A stretch of DNA of 53,729 nucleotides from Helochares maculicollis (lineage: Eukaryota; Arthropoda; Insecta; Coleoptera; Hydrophilidae), in the NCBI GenBank assembly GCA_033557835.1, contig JAWQRO010000127.1, positions 1-53,729 of the forward strand. Reading direction: 5' to 3'. Under the pieces are notes generated by a model, which saw nothing but the letters and a program-made list of their open reading frames with translations, ran no database searches and was not told the DNA's origin. The translations under genes and the position numbers were made by a program. Below, one piece after another: positions 20,362-31,840 of the stretch (positions are counted from its first letter, which is position 1; each line of letters begins with the position of its first letter).

Positions 20362-23300
20362 CTACAAAAATAAAAAGAAAATCCGTTAGTAATAATGGTA
20401 GTGAACAGTCCCGCGAAACAAAGAAAAAGAAACACCAAATTACTAGTGAGACTATAATTGGCATGTTAGCATCCATGAAATTTCATACTACGTGTCTACT
20501 ATCTACAATTCCGGTTTGTTTTTATGCCCGCGGGAACTAAGCTGCTTATGGAAAATTAAAAAAGGCTTCCATCGACATAGGAGCTGCGGAATCCAAAATT
20601 CGTGCTTTTCGAAAAATTTCCTTTTTAGATTCCTCAACTTTCTGATTATTACAAATAAAGAGTTAGGCAGCATGGCACTGTTTTCAACGACATCTGCATA
20701 AGACATTCGACTATAGTTCTCTAGAGAACACCTTCTAAGTTTCTATACTACAACATTTACAAAAAATTAAGACTACATGTATTCAAAAATATTATTACAA
20801 ATACATTACAGCTAGTTACGGCAGAGTGTGTTGTAAAGATTTTAAAGTGTCCAAAATGTCCAATTCCAACAAACATTTTTCTTAATCGTTTTGCTCTAAA
20901 ACTGCTTGAACGGCTTCAAGCAGGGCAGACAGATTTAAGATCTTTGCAACTTTACCTGTATGAGAGAGAAGAACTAAATCTGCCAACTAAGTTAAACTTT
21001 ATACTGTTACCTATAAAATATGTCGCGCTTTTGTAAGTATGCAGGCTACATTTAATCTAGAAGTTCCCTAATTAGGTACGTTTTAAGTTGATGTGTACCC
21101 ACTATATATTTCCAACGTTATTCTACCCTGGAGGTGGGTTATTAAAATGACAAAATAGTTTTCAAACGCACATAAATTCTTCGCTGAATATCTTTCACGC
21201 ACTGGCGGGCAATTTCCACCGAACCACTACCACCAGGGGGAGGGTGAAATTCTTAAATTTATGTCCTGCGAGAGATTGTGTGGCTTCGCGAAAATTTCAA
21301 ATCATACGAACACGTTGAGTTGCTTTAGCAAAAGGAGCTGCCATTGAAACACTTGGTGGCTGGGACGAATCCTGAAGTCCTGGCGGAAATTTTCTTTAGT
21401 TTGGTGATAGTGAGAATTCCTGATTATTTTCAAAAGTGTCGTGTTGTCAAAATTCATGCCAGTGTGTGAAAGATTACGTCGTTACGCTACCTACTAACTA
21501 ACCTAAGCCTAATACATATACGTTAATATTAATATATTTAGATAATAGTAACCTAGCCTATACAATAAATTTATGATACATGATCTATGTTTTGATTCTA
21601 TAGGTACTCACAAAAGATTAGAAACGAAAATGTTTTCAAGAAAAAATAATATTTTAGTTTTAGACTTTTTTGCATCAGGAAGGTACCACAAGGTTGTCTT
21701 GGTAAGCAGGCTGTGGCGTTGTTGGAGCAACGTTTTGGAGATGACAGCCTGGTAGTACCTCCTAGTACTTTCTATTAGTAAGAATACATTGTCTAGGTAT
21801 AATAGTAAAAACTAATCTATGGAAAATGTGAGTTTCACCTTGTTTTAGTTACGGAATTTGAACGTAAACGAGGCCGGGCCGAATCCTCAGAAAGGACCAA
21901 TAAGGAAGCCTCGTAGGACCTGTAAAGGATGAACTACTGCCCGGTCTTGGCGAAATAAATTCAACTCTATACACAAAAAGGTAAGCTATACCTAAGAAAA
22001 ACCTATCGACCTAAATTTACAATTTTCTGTCACAACGATCTAATCATGGGGTAGGGTAGGGTATTGGCTTATTTACGGTTGAGCTATTAAAGTAGCATCA
22101 CGAAGGAATTGCAGGTTATTAGCCCGAACAGAGCAAAAAATGTACACAATCGTTTGACGCAATTAAGTGCTAACATGGGAGTTAACATAGGAAAGCTGTA
22201 ATTGTATTGTACTACACCGTTTATGAGCTCTAAGATATTACGTTAGGTACGTTAAATTATACGTTGGCAGCTAGTCATTTTGCCTTGTCAAATTGCAATT
22301 AATTTATCCCATTGTGTATTGATCGCGGAAAGTTTTACTGGTTGGCTTTGTTATTCTTTTTGGATTTTTATAAGTAGTAAATAATATGTGTTAAGATGCA
22401 GAAAATCAACAATTGAATGTAAAATTTATAGCAAAAAGATCCTCACAGTAAAAAATGAAACAGAGGTACTTAGAACTGATACAAAGAATAAAAGCTCAGC
22501 GCAAGAGCATAATTACAAAACGAGAGCTTCAAGAATCAGAAGTGAGTTCTGCGCGAAGCCAAATAGACTAATACCCTCCCCGTCCCCCCTCAGAAAGTAC
22601 ATTAAATTGTGTATATATACGTAGACCCGCTCTTTGAAATTTCATGAAAACTGTACAATCGTACAAAACAACTGCTTCTGTACAATAGTTAAACTATTAA
22701 TTAAACTAACTGAAACTAGAGTTACGACTTTATAATCTTTAGAGTCTACCACATATAATCCCCCATTTCGTGTGTTGTTTAAACTTTGGCAAAATAATAA
22801 AACAACTCATTAAATTGCTCTCTTAACAGCCTGATCGCAACAATAAACGTAACAGGGCTCCAAAAGACTTTTATGGTCCCCCTCCGCCTCAACTGTTACG
22901 CTCCGAAAAGCAGCGTAAATCTATCTTTGGAACTAGTGAAGGCCTAGACCGGCCTAAAAACTATCGTCGCTCCTCCCCGGTTGCATTAAATTACAAATTT
23001 TCTTATTTATTGTCCCTACACTCTACTCTAATAAAAAACAGTCTTGAATTTAGCAGTAAATCAAGAAAATAGGCCTTTCGACTCGAGCTCTTCGTCATAT
23101 TTTAGTAAATATCGCTGCGTTTATGCGGCTTATTTTGGCAGAAACAAATTTAGCTTGCAGCCCACGTGAATTTATGTAGCAATTTTTACATTTTTCACGG
23201 ATAAATTTTTCTGTCGACAAAAAAAATATTTTGCGTCGTCCTATCGTAATTTATTGGGTAAACACCGCCCTCTATGTGTTTATACTATCTCTTCCCTAAA

Positions 23301-23439
23301 CGATTTTTATTTCTATTTAATCCCCCGTTTATGTTTAATCCCCTATTTTTATTTTTGCCGAATTCAATTTTTTAACAATTCATTTTGCAATCGGATTTTC
23401 TACTATTGGAATGTTTTGCGGTTTTATATGTTTTTCGCC

Positions 23440-23700
23440 ATTTCCAATTTCCGAGGCTTGTGTTTTTTAGGCTTTCAACTTTCGAGATTTTTCAATTTTT
23501 GAAGTGTTTCAATTTTCGAGTTGTTTCAATTTTCGATGTGTTTTAATTTTAGAGGTTTTTCAATTTTCGCGGTTTTAATTTTTCGAAGTTTCAGTTGCTT
23601 GAGATTTTTCAATATTCGACGTTTTGAATTGTTAACGTTTCCAATATCCAGGATTTTATTTTTCGAGGTTTCGAGCAATTTTTCCTTCGAGATTAGTTAA
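23440..23700. repeat. Eroded tandem repeat, about 17-bp unit
   Basis: Successive units read approximately TTTCAATTTTCGAGGTG. Four in a row near 23476-23545 keep a 17-base step (TTTCAATTTTTGAAGTG, TTTCAATTTTCGAGTTG, TTTCAATTTTCGATGTG, TTTTAATTTTAGAGGTT); beyond that, spacing and sequence drift. The plus strand is strongly T-rich. Confidence 0.8.
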
Positions 23701-24624
23701 CAATATCAATCTCTGGTCATTTAATTTGCCACAATCTGTGATATTGAAACACTATTGTTCTACATTGGATTTTCGCGACATGCTTTTTGCAACTTGGACT
23801 GTTCGGTAAAAATTGTTTGGATTCTGCATTGCTACATCTGATAAATTAGCGTTAAAATTTGCAAGCTCAATATTTAGTTTCTGAAATATTTTCAATTATT
23901 AAATAGTTCGTGTCTCGTGCAGTTTAAAGTAGCAAATTCATTAATTTAAAGCTCAATGGCAGAAAAACCTAGAAATATTTACTAAAATTTATGATAGATA
24001 TCGTTGATTAGTTGGTATAAGAGCAAGAACGGGCGCTATTTTTGGCTTGACTAAAATCATCTACTTCCTGGGCCTAAATGTCTACTTGTCTAAATGTATA
24101 AAACTACGTGCTTAACGTCAACGAGATATAAAAATAAATAAGGCGTTTCTTCTTTGCAACTAATTTTTCGCTAAGGAAATATGAAAAATTTGGTTTTGAG
24201 TGGTTCAAAAATTTTGAATATAAAAATACTGCTAGTATAGCGGACACATTTTTTTCGTTTCTTTGGTAATTTGATATAAGTTCTTAGATATGCTTTCGAT
24301 TTCTACTCTACATTTTACAGCTAGGTGCTTACCCGCGCATTTCTTGGTTGTACGGAGTATTCTCAAATTAGAGATTAAACAAACTACAGATCGGATCAAA
24401 AATTGTGCTTTTCGACTGCGATTTGCATCTAATGTAAAAACTATTTAATGTATTTTAAATGCAATTGTAAATAGATATATGAGCGAGATTTTTTACGCTT
24501 AGCAAAGTTTAGAAAGACCTTAAATTGTGATAATATAAATAGCTATAAGTTATGTGGGTATAAAGTTGGAGAGAAATTTAAAGTAGAATTTTTAAAACAA
24601 CATTTAACCCCCTCTAATAAATTT

Positions 24625-24971
24625 CTACAAGCCCAATCCTGCCGGTAGAGTATTTGCATAAACAGTGGGTATATCAAGCCCCTGAACCCCGAGCAGGTCG
24701 GTCATGCTGTAAGTAAGTGTTGGGGGACCCCTCGCGGGCACAGGCCTAAGGGTAGCAGGTGTGGCAAAAACTCTTTTGCACCCTGTTACGTCGTAAATAG
24801 AAGCGTAGTGCAAGGGTGCCGGTGCCACGGCTATTGCTGCTACAGGGATGCTGGGGCCGGCAGCAGCCACAGGCACGCTTGCACTGACCGGAATAGGGTA
24901 GGGGGTGTAACGCAGCGCGGAAGTTGTGGTGCCGGCAGCCACCGGTCCAGGGTTCAGCATTAGCAACTCAC
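24625..24971 (-). CDS. Rbp6: Rbp6 alternative C-terminal tail by donor read-through
   Basis: If the donor at 24971 is not used, translation continues in frame for 115 residues and stops at 24625-24627. The tail begins GELLMLNPGPVAAG, is rich in Ala, Pro, Val and Thr, and ends with a distinctive block around SMTDLLGVQGLDIPTVYAN. It has no predicted membrane segment. Its GC content is far above the surrounding intron, and no stop occurs over about 345 bases in sequence where random frames stop quickly. Together this argues for real coding sequence, an alternative terminal exon with its own 3' end. An ATTAAA at 24444-24449 (minus sense), about 175 bases past the stop, is a possible poly(A) signal. 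Isoform use is inferred, not shown; a composite exon with alternative polyadenylation is the simplest reading. Confidence 0.8.
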
Positions 24972-25056
24972 CGTATGCACCGCGGCCAGCCGCTCTTGTT
25001 TTCGCTAGGTTCGCGGGCAACATCACTTCTTTGGGTTGTGCTTTTTTACATTCCAC
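24972..25056 (-). CDS. Rbp6: Rbp6 exon: end of RRM2 and linker (spliced form)
   Basis: An 85-base exon. The acceptor CAG is at 25057-25059, preceded by a T-rich tract, and the donor TACG|GTGAGT begins at 24971. It encodes 28 residues: VECKKAQPKEVM closes the last strand of RRM2, followed by the basic linker LPANLAKTRAAGRGAY. The final G joins the AT of the 33-base exon to make an aspartate codon, so the splice is in phase. The acceptor removes an upstream ATG (25063-25065), which lies in the intron and is not a start. The same reading frame stays open past the donor as far as 24625 (see the read-through tail), so this donor appears to be optional. Confidence 0.94.
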
Positions 25057-26600
25057 CTGAAACAAAAAAATAGGAAATTAAAATTTGTAAGTACTATTGG
25101 ATCTACAATGAACTTTTAGGCATTATTATATAGTTTCACACTAAGCTATATGTTTGAGTTTCTCTTTGTAACCTTTGAAACATTTCTTTTGCTCCCACTT
25201 GCTGCCAACATTACCAAAATGTCAGCGATTTGTCCCTTTTTATTTTTATTTATTGAGTTTTAAACTGCACCTAACAACCTCTCTTTGACATTTCCTATAT
25301 TAGTTTCTGTTTTCTTTTGAATTTTGGTAAGAAATATATAACATACTGTAGTACAAAATTGTTGTTTTTTTGTAATTCAACATCCTGTTTATGTAAGACA
25401 AGCCGAATCAACTGTTATTTCAGTAGCTTAAATTAATATAACTTAAAAACTCCTTATGAGTATTTAAGAGCATTATTATAGTTGAACTCGCTTCGAACTA
25501 TACTCGTCATTATTGCTAATGCTGGTAAGCATTTCCCTTCAGACTACAGGCAAAGGAAGTAAAAACAGTAAATCAGCGAATTTATGATAAAATCACACCT
25601 TTAAATTTGCAATCTAAAATCTAAAAATTATCTACTCTCTACTAGTTTAATTTTCACCAGCCAAAACGCAGGCTAGCTCGAAATGAAAGGAAGATCATAT
25701 TGACCTTGAAGTCTCACAGAATTGAAATTTGCAAATATGGAAGTTGTTAAAAGAAAAAGCAAAATAGTGTATCGAAAATAGTGCTTTTAAAATATATAGG
25801 ACACACTAAGGATCATATTAATAAGTTCTGTCTCTATTTGAAATTTGAAATACATAATTTCATAGATCAGCAGGACAACACCAAATATCTCCAGTAAACC
25901 TTCAATTACGGTGCATTATTAATCTGTGGAAATGATTAAGAGTATATAAATATATTCATGTTAATGAAGTGTGTCAAAAATCACAATTCTCTAATCTTTT
26001 GTTTAAAGATAGAAGAATAAATAAAACTTGATTGGGTGATGAATTAATTTTTTCTGAATGTTTGTACAAATTTATTAGCAAAATTCCATGTCACATTTGT
26101 CACAAATCTATCATTGCTATAATTTTCATGCAAATTTCAGAACGTTCATTACACGGAAAACTTGATAAATAAAGTTAATTTTGCATTTACACACAAATGT
26201 TCTGACGGATGAGAGGAAAGACTAAAAAATCTTACTAGCTTATAAAATCAGTAAGGATTTTAGTGACTATCAATTTTTGTTAAATTGATAATTCAATTAA
26301 CTATTTTAAATTAAAAAAAATATTATTCAATCCCAAACAATTACAAAAAAAAAATAACTGAAAGAAAAAATGTATTACCTTACTCAATCTTTATTATATT
26401 AGTTTTTGCATACTTTTGAACTATTATAAGAAATCGTTGCAAAATTGATCACAAAAATTAATGTTATGTGTAAAAAAAAGTATTGAAAATTTAGTCAATT
26501 TGGGACTACTGGCATATTTAAAATGATACCGACAGATTATGTTGTATTAAAGAACATTGATAGACACTACGGTATATTTATTTTAATAAAAATTGTGGCA

Positions 26601-26680
26601 TCTTAATTAGAACGTGTTGTTAGGTGCATCAAAATCTCGATATTTCATATTTTGATGGACGCAACACGTTCCTTATAAAA
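26601..26680. ncRNA. Candidate pre-microRNA-like hairpin in an Rbp6 intron
   Basis: An imperfect inverted repeat: arm 26610-26635 pairs with 26649-26671 across a 13-base loop. Pairing is ten base pairs at the base (GAACGTGTTG with CAACACGTTC), a small asymmetric internal loop, two pairs with neighbouring mismatches, then nine pairs next to the loop. About 21 pairs form in a stem of roughly 23, the size of a microRNA precursor. Either strand could be the transcript; the host gene is transcribed on minus. I do not recognise either arm as a known microRNA. A short palindromic repeat relic is the alternative. Confidence 0.3.
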
Positions 26681-28734
26681 TAGAAACAGGGAAAAGAAGA
26701 TAAACAACTACCAAAGCCAAATTTTATTGCGGCGCGTTAAGTTTTTTGTGAACCACAGGAGATAGAACGTAATCTCGTAGGACTATCGCTTTATATTATC
26801 TTCTACAGCTCTAAGAAAGGTCATTTCATCATAGCTCGCAAACTAATCCGTTTGCTATGTGAAAATTCGTCTGTACCAAATTGCAAAAATTCGTCTTTGT
26901 CAAAAATATTGCATTTATTTCACCCTTCTTCTAATTCTAAAACAACTAACATTTAACGCGCTTAAAAACGTATTTAAGTTCATTCTGTATACTATGTCAA
27001 CTGTTACTTTACAATATTAGATGAAAATGTCTCCTAATCATTTCAAGACATACGAATGGAAAGGGTTAATGATCTTCGATGGGCTGGTCAAATAATGGTC
27101 TTGTCCCTAGCTCCATTAAAAAAATAGTACAATAAAAATTTTGCAACTTATCATTTGCCGCATGTATAATTTTATGTCAAAAAAGCAAAATCGTGGATAG
27201 ATTTTAATTTGAAAGAACGTCGCCTTAAGGCATTTCTCGAGCAATAAAAAACAGGCTGCATCATATACCATAAACGGGATCATTTTTACTATTTCAAAAT
27301 TATTCCTTTAAGACATGCAAACAAAACTGCGAAAACAATATTTTATAAATAATGTCTGATTCTTTAAAGTTGAAATTTGATGACTACTTAAATTCGGTAG
27401 AGTATATTCAATTTCTTTCATAATAAGTACTACAAATTCAGATTACTGTAGCGATAGTGTGATCCAACAATCTCTTTCTATCCATAATGGTCAAATGTTG
27501 TTAAATTGTTAGCTCAGATACTTACTACTACAATATGATGAAGTATAAATTGTCTTTCCGCTCGTGTTTTATAAGCTTTAAAGTATAGTATTTTAACAAA
27601 CAATGAATAGATCTGCTGCATTTGGAAACGAATACAAGCAAAATACTGATTAACATGCTGATAAATTAAATGTCACGTATAATTAATACTTACACTAATA
27701 ACTAAAGAATAGGCACGGTAATGTTAGGATTTAAAATTAACTAATTATACGCACAGAGTGGTAAATATCGAAGTTTAAATTCTAAAACAGCTATAAATTG
27801 TCAGGTGCTAAACTTAACATATCGGTTCCACTGAAAATCCGAGCAAACATTTCTCTTACCTCTGGTTGACATTTATTTCACTGTTCTTTAGTAGTCTTAA
27901 GGCCCATCTACTCTGTTTCTATTAACATTTCTATTAATTTATTTACTATCAAAGGACTGTATCTCTTTCATTTCATGCATAATAAGTTCAGGTGACATAC
28001 ACATTAATAAACAAGTAGTTTTTTGAATAAGACCTAAACACATTAGTCTCCCTAATTTAGCAAATTATGTGATTATGAATAATGAAATGTTAAATACATT
28101 GAAATAGACGCATTAGCCAAAAACCGATCAAACATGTACTGCTCGTCTTTATTCTTCGGTTGATGTTTATTGGCCAGTTATTTTTTTCTTCCCTTCCTCC
28201 CTTAAAGAGTGGTTTTTCACTATTATTGCGTCTGTTTTGAGCCCAGCTGCTTTAATTGTCGACAAGATGATGATTTTTTTTAAATAGCAATAAAATTCAC
28301 CTAACGATCTAGTACGGAACTCCAGCAGTTGCTTTTAACATGTACATGTAATTAATATCTAGGTTGCTAATTACGATAGACAATTAACAAGCCATTGCTT
28401 CAAATTTATTTAAGTTTATTATTATATAGTAATTATGAAACAGACTGTAAATTCTATATAATACTATAATTCATATAAAATATAAGATTATCACACAGAG
28501 ACCGGAGCGTATGTGGGGGAGGTGGTTTCCCTTTAACATGGGTATGTAAATTTATATAAATGAATTTGTTTTATACAAATATGGTTTGTTTCTGAAAGAG
28601 GATGTGGTATATTTTCCAGGAAATTTCGATCCCCATGAATTTGTGACCACGAATCAAAAATATTCGTTCGCAGGCAATAATAGAGAAAAAGTCACGACTG
28701 GTATAATTTAAAGGCGCCTAAGGATCCGACATTT

Positions 28735-28925
28735 TTTAATTAATTACGCTAAAAAGAAAGCCCCTTACTTAATCCCTAATGAAGCCCTAGAAATTGCGCG
28801 TCGAAATTTAGGTCAACAAAAGTGTCTCTCTTTCGAATCGGAAATTTAATCGAAACTACAAGTAATTGAGTGGACTTTCGTGCCTATAGGAAAGGGGATT
28901 AAGCCATTAACATTTAATTACAGCC
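28735..28925. promoter_or_regulatory. Candidate enhancer: homeodomain sites including two TAATCC
   Basis: Within about 190 bases there are at least seven TAAT/ATTA cores, among them two TAATCC-type (K50 homeodomain) sites, one on each strand (CTTAATCCC and GGGGATTAAG), and AGTAATTGAGTGG, which resembles an NK-class site. The block is non-repetitive and less AT-rich than its flanks. Function is inferred only from motif density. Confidence 0.25.
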
Positions 28926-29019
28926 GTCCTTAAAGACAAACACTGGAGCTGTAGCAGACTCCCATTATTTGTTGATGAGATAATTTTCGGTAATGAATAT
29001 AAATTAGCGGTCTGTGAAA

Positions 29020-29360
29020 AAAATACGTAAATCATTGTGGGCGGTAGGTGGCAGGACGCGGCGGATCGGTGGAAGGCGCGGGAGCGGAAGGCGGCAAACG
29101 GTAAATGGAAAGCGGGTAGGGGCCTGGGGGCCTACTGTTCGGGCATCAGAACGCAAGGCACGGGTGTTAAAGTTCCTGGGCTCGTCAGTAATTGGAAGCA
29201 GGGCCTGCAAATCACTCCTGATTGTAAGACATGCCATTGGACGAGGAAACAGACTGGAAGATATATGGCAGGCTCTCGTATAAAGCCTCGGCTTGTAAAG
29301 TTTAGGACCCGCTTTGTCAGGAGAATGGGTGGCATGGAAATACCAGAGACGACACAAGAG
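29020..29360. other. CpG-rich block inside an intron
   Basis: Unusually GC- and CpG-rich for this window (for example GGACGCGGCGGATCGG near 29055). Overlapping open frames of 77-144 residues exist on both strands, but their composition follows the GC bias and none resembles a known protein. It could be an internal promoter, a conserved element, or inserted DNA. No splice-site arrangement convinces me it is an exon. Confidence 0.3.
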
Positions 29361-30639
29361 CACACAGTACTAACTAGTAAAATATGGAGAGAGCTGCCTT
29401 ATATTAAAAACTCCAATGTTCTACTTACATTATGCTTACAGGGAAATACGTCATTTTATAACTTTACATAAAACAGCCTTTAGTTGAGGGGGTGGATTTC
29501 ATAGTTCGGTAAAGTTTATGATGGCTTAATTGCTTTTACGTTAGGCGGAGCGCAGTGGACTAGACAAATAAAAATATTTTCTCTCTCTCTTTGATGTATG
29601 TGGATGCGGTTAGAGCTAATATACATAAAAAACATGAGACGCATGCAGATGGCCGTATTTTAAGATATAGATATTACCGTATTTCAATTAAGAAGATTGC
29701 TGTGTTTATTTATATTTGCTCCTAAATTGCTTCAGAGACAAACATATCCCTCTGAAAAATGACTCCGTATAAACTTTTCCATATTTCTCAGCATCTTCAT
29801 AAATATTATATGAAATAAGGCGGCATTCGAGCTACCGAAACGAACCCCAAGAACTTTTTTTACACCGAATTTTGATCATTACAAGAAGAACTATTAATCA
29901 AAACCAAAGTTGTATTTAACTTTCCCGAAACTATGTGATTGTTGGTGGTGTTAGCTAGTGTTATATGTAAAGTTGTGAAACAACATATTTCTTGTGGAAC
30001 GCCTTGGAAGGCAGAAGCTCTTGTAAGCGGCGGCTTTCAAATATAGTTTAAACAAAATAAACAGCTTTTTATGGCCGTTTGAGTGGATGGCACTGGTCTG
30101 CAACCAATTCCTCCTTCCACAAATTTTATTATTAATATGAAGATATCAATGCTCTAAATCAATCTCCTTTGTTCGAATTTTTCTATCGTATCTAAATGGT
30201 TTTAAGCAAGAAGTTAAATAAAGGTAGATCGACTTGACGGAAACTAGTTAAAAACTTCTCTTATAATTGTTTACATTTTGTAGCGAATATTTTGGCAAGT
30301 TTCGCATATTCTTTGTAATTACTAAAAATGTTTTACGTATACTTTACGTAATTACCTAAGAGCTGAACTAATAAATATACAATAGAAATATCAAAATTAT
30401 TTCACAACAAGTTTTATTAAGTAATAAATTTCGGAAAAATTCTGCAGAAGGTTACAGTTGTAGTGATTTTATGCAGAAAATCTAACGAAATGTAATATCA
30501 TATCTAGTCAAAGAAGCCTACTGCTTTAATTTCTTATTAACGAAAGGGATAAAAATTGGCTACCAAAATTATGCTGAACCAGTTGCTTAAGAATTTCTTG
30601 ACACAGCATGATTCTCGTGAAAAGACTTATAAATTTTCT

Positions 30640-31085
30640 TAAGTTGTAATTTGTTAGGTTTGTTGACAAGATCGATGTATAAATCGCATAGAGCAGAGAT
30701 CCATACACGGATCCCTGCGGAATCCTAGAATATACAATACGTCACCAGCACGCACTTGCTGGTCCCTACCGTAGTTTGAAAGCAGAGCTACTCAGTACCT
30801 ATCTGCTGTAGAATAGAAAGGAATAGATGATGGTTTATTACATCCAAAGTTTTTAAGTAATTGAGCAAGACAAGTGCAATAATATTAACTGCCCTCAACG
30901 TATTCTCAATAATATTAATAAGTGCACACCAACAGCTTTTGATTTAATTTGTTCTAATACCTTAATGATGTCTAATTCTGATACATTTTTGCATTAAAAT
31001 ACATCAACAACATTTTCATTGTAAAAATTGTAAAGCTCGGGATCATATTGCGCGTTATTTTTAATATTGGACTTAGTCAAAGCTT
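30640..31085 (-). pseudogene. Non-LTR retrotransposon reverse-transcriptase relic
   Basis: Read on minus in more than one frame, the sequence shows the ordered hallmarks of a Jockey/CR1-type LINE reverse transcriptase. These are an N-terminal stretch ending in SELDIIKVLEQIKSKAVGV (about 30925-30985), motif A as DVINHHLFLSILQQIG with the catalytic Asp (about 30795-30842), and motif B as IPQGSVYGSLLYAIYTS (about 30672-30722). Motif C (YADD) is not visible. Stops and frameshifts separate the pieces, and no endonuclease domain or tail could be recognised. It is a dead fragment inside the Rbp6 intron, in the same orientation as the gene. Confidence 0.85.
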
Positions 31086-31740
31086 CAATTGATAATAAAA
31101 TGCCGGTGCATGTCCTAAAAATGGATATCATCTAAGACCACCTTGCAAAAACCTGATATTTTATTCTGGAGCTAAATAATTTTATATAATCACGAGATGT
31201 AACAAATATTTTTCACAGAATATATAAAATTATAATTCTGGTTGATTTTCAGAATAATATACTGTAAGAAAAAATACATATTCTTTTTAGAAACATCCTC
31301 AAGTCCTTATTGATTGCTAAGGAACCGACTAATATGCCTCGAAAAGAGGTCATTAAAAACCTCGAGGTAGCATTACGACTCTTATGATGTTGTTCAAGAT
31401 ATTTTCCATTTCAGGGCGTCAGCGATTACTTCAGCTAACTGCACGGCATCAAAGAATGTCTTGTTCGTCTTAACATTAAAATTTCTATGTCTAATTCCTG
31501 ACGTAGGCGTAAGCAGGCGAGCTCTTCTTTATAAACTCGGTTTTTTTCGTTTCCATTCTCAGGCCAAAGACTTCCACAAAATACCTCGTGCAATTAATAT
31601 AAAAACACATTAGCCGACACTCGTTTTAATTTCGCGAGTTGAAACCTAGTCGTTACAAAATTCGTTCGAAACCAGTCAACTTACGCGACTTTACAACGCA
31701 ATAAAATTTTTGTACTTGTTTGTCCTGTCAGATCCACACG

Positions 31741-31840
31741 CAATTATTTTCCTTCATAATCGTCTTAATTATCGCCATAATTACTTGATATTCGTGTTAA
31801 TGTCAACATTATGGGCCATAATGACATCATTAGTCGTCTA
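31741..31840. promoter_or_regulatory. Candidate enhancer: dense cluster of TAAT/ATTA sites
   Basis: Eight homeodomain-type cores lie within 100 bases: CAATTA, CATAATC, CTTAATTAT, CCATAATTAC, GTTAATG, CATTATG, CCATAATG and CATTAG. Several are spaced about 10-20 bases apart. The flanks are unique and moderately GC-containing rather than simple AT repeat. A regulatory role for a neural gene such as Rbp6 is plausible, not shown. Confidence 0.3.

Larger units (their letters stand above)
20362..24971 (-). other. Rbp6 intron (4.6 kb)
   Basis: The donor is GTGAGTTGC at 24971 and the acceptor TAG at 20362-20364. It contains the eroded 17-bp repeat at 23440-23700, an ordinary AT-rich remainder, and two less AT-rich patches (21180-21400 and 22850-23000) without a recognisable coding frame. 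If the read-through form is used, 24624 downward is that isoform's 3' UTR. Confidence 0.8.

Noticed and set aside
21235..21360. GGGTGAAATTCTTAAAT, similar to an 18S rRNA word
   Set aside because: Only about 15 bases match what I recall of 18S; the following sequence diverges, so chance is likely.
29004..29471. Overlapping open frames of 77-144 codons on both strands
   Set aside because: Long frames on both strands are typical of GC-rich non-coding DNA; none resembles a known protein.
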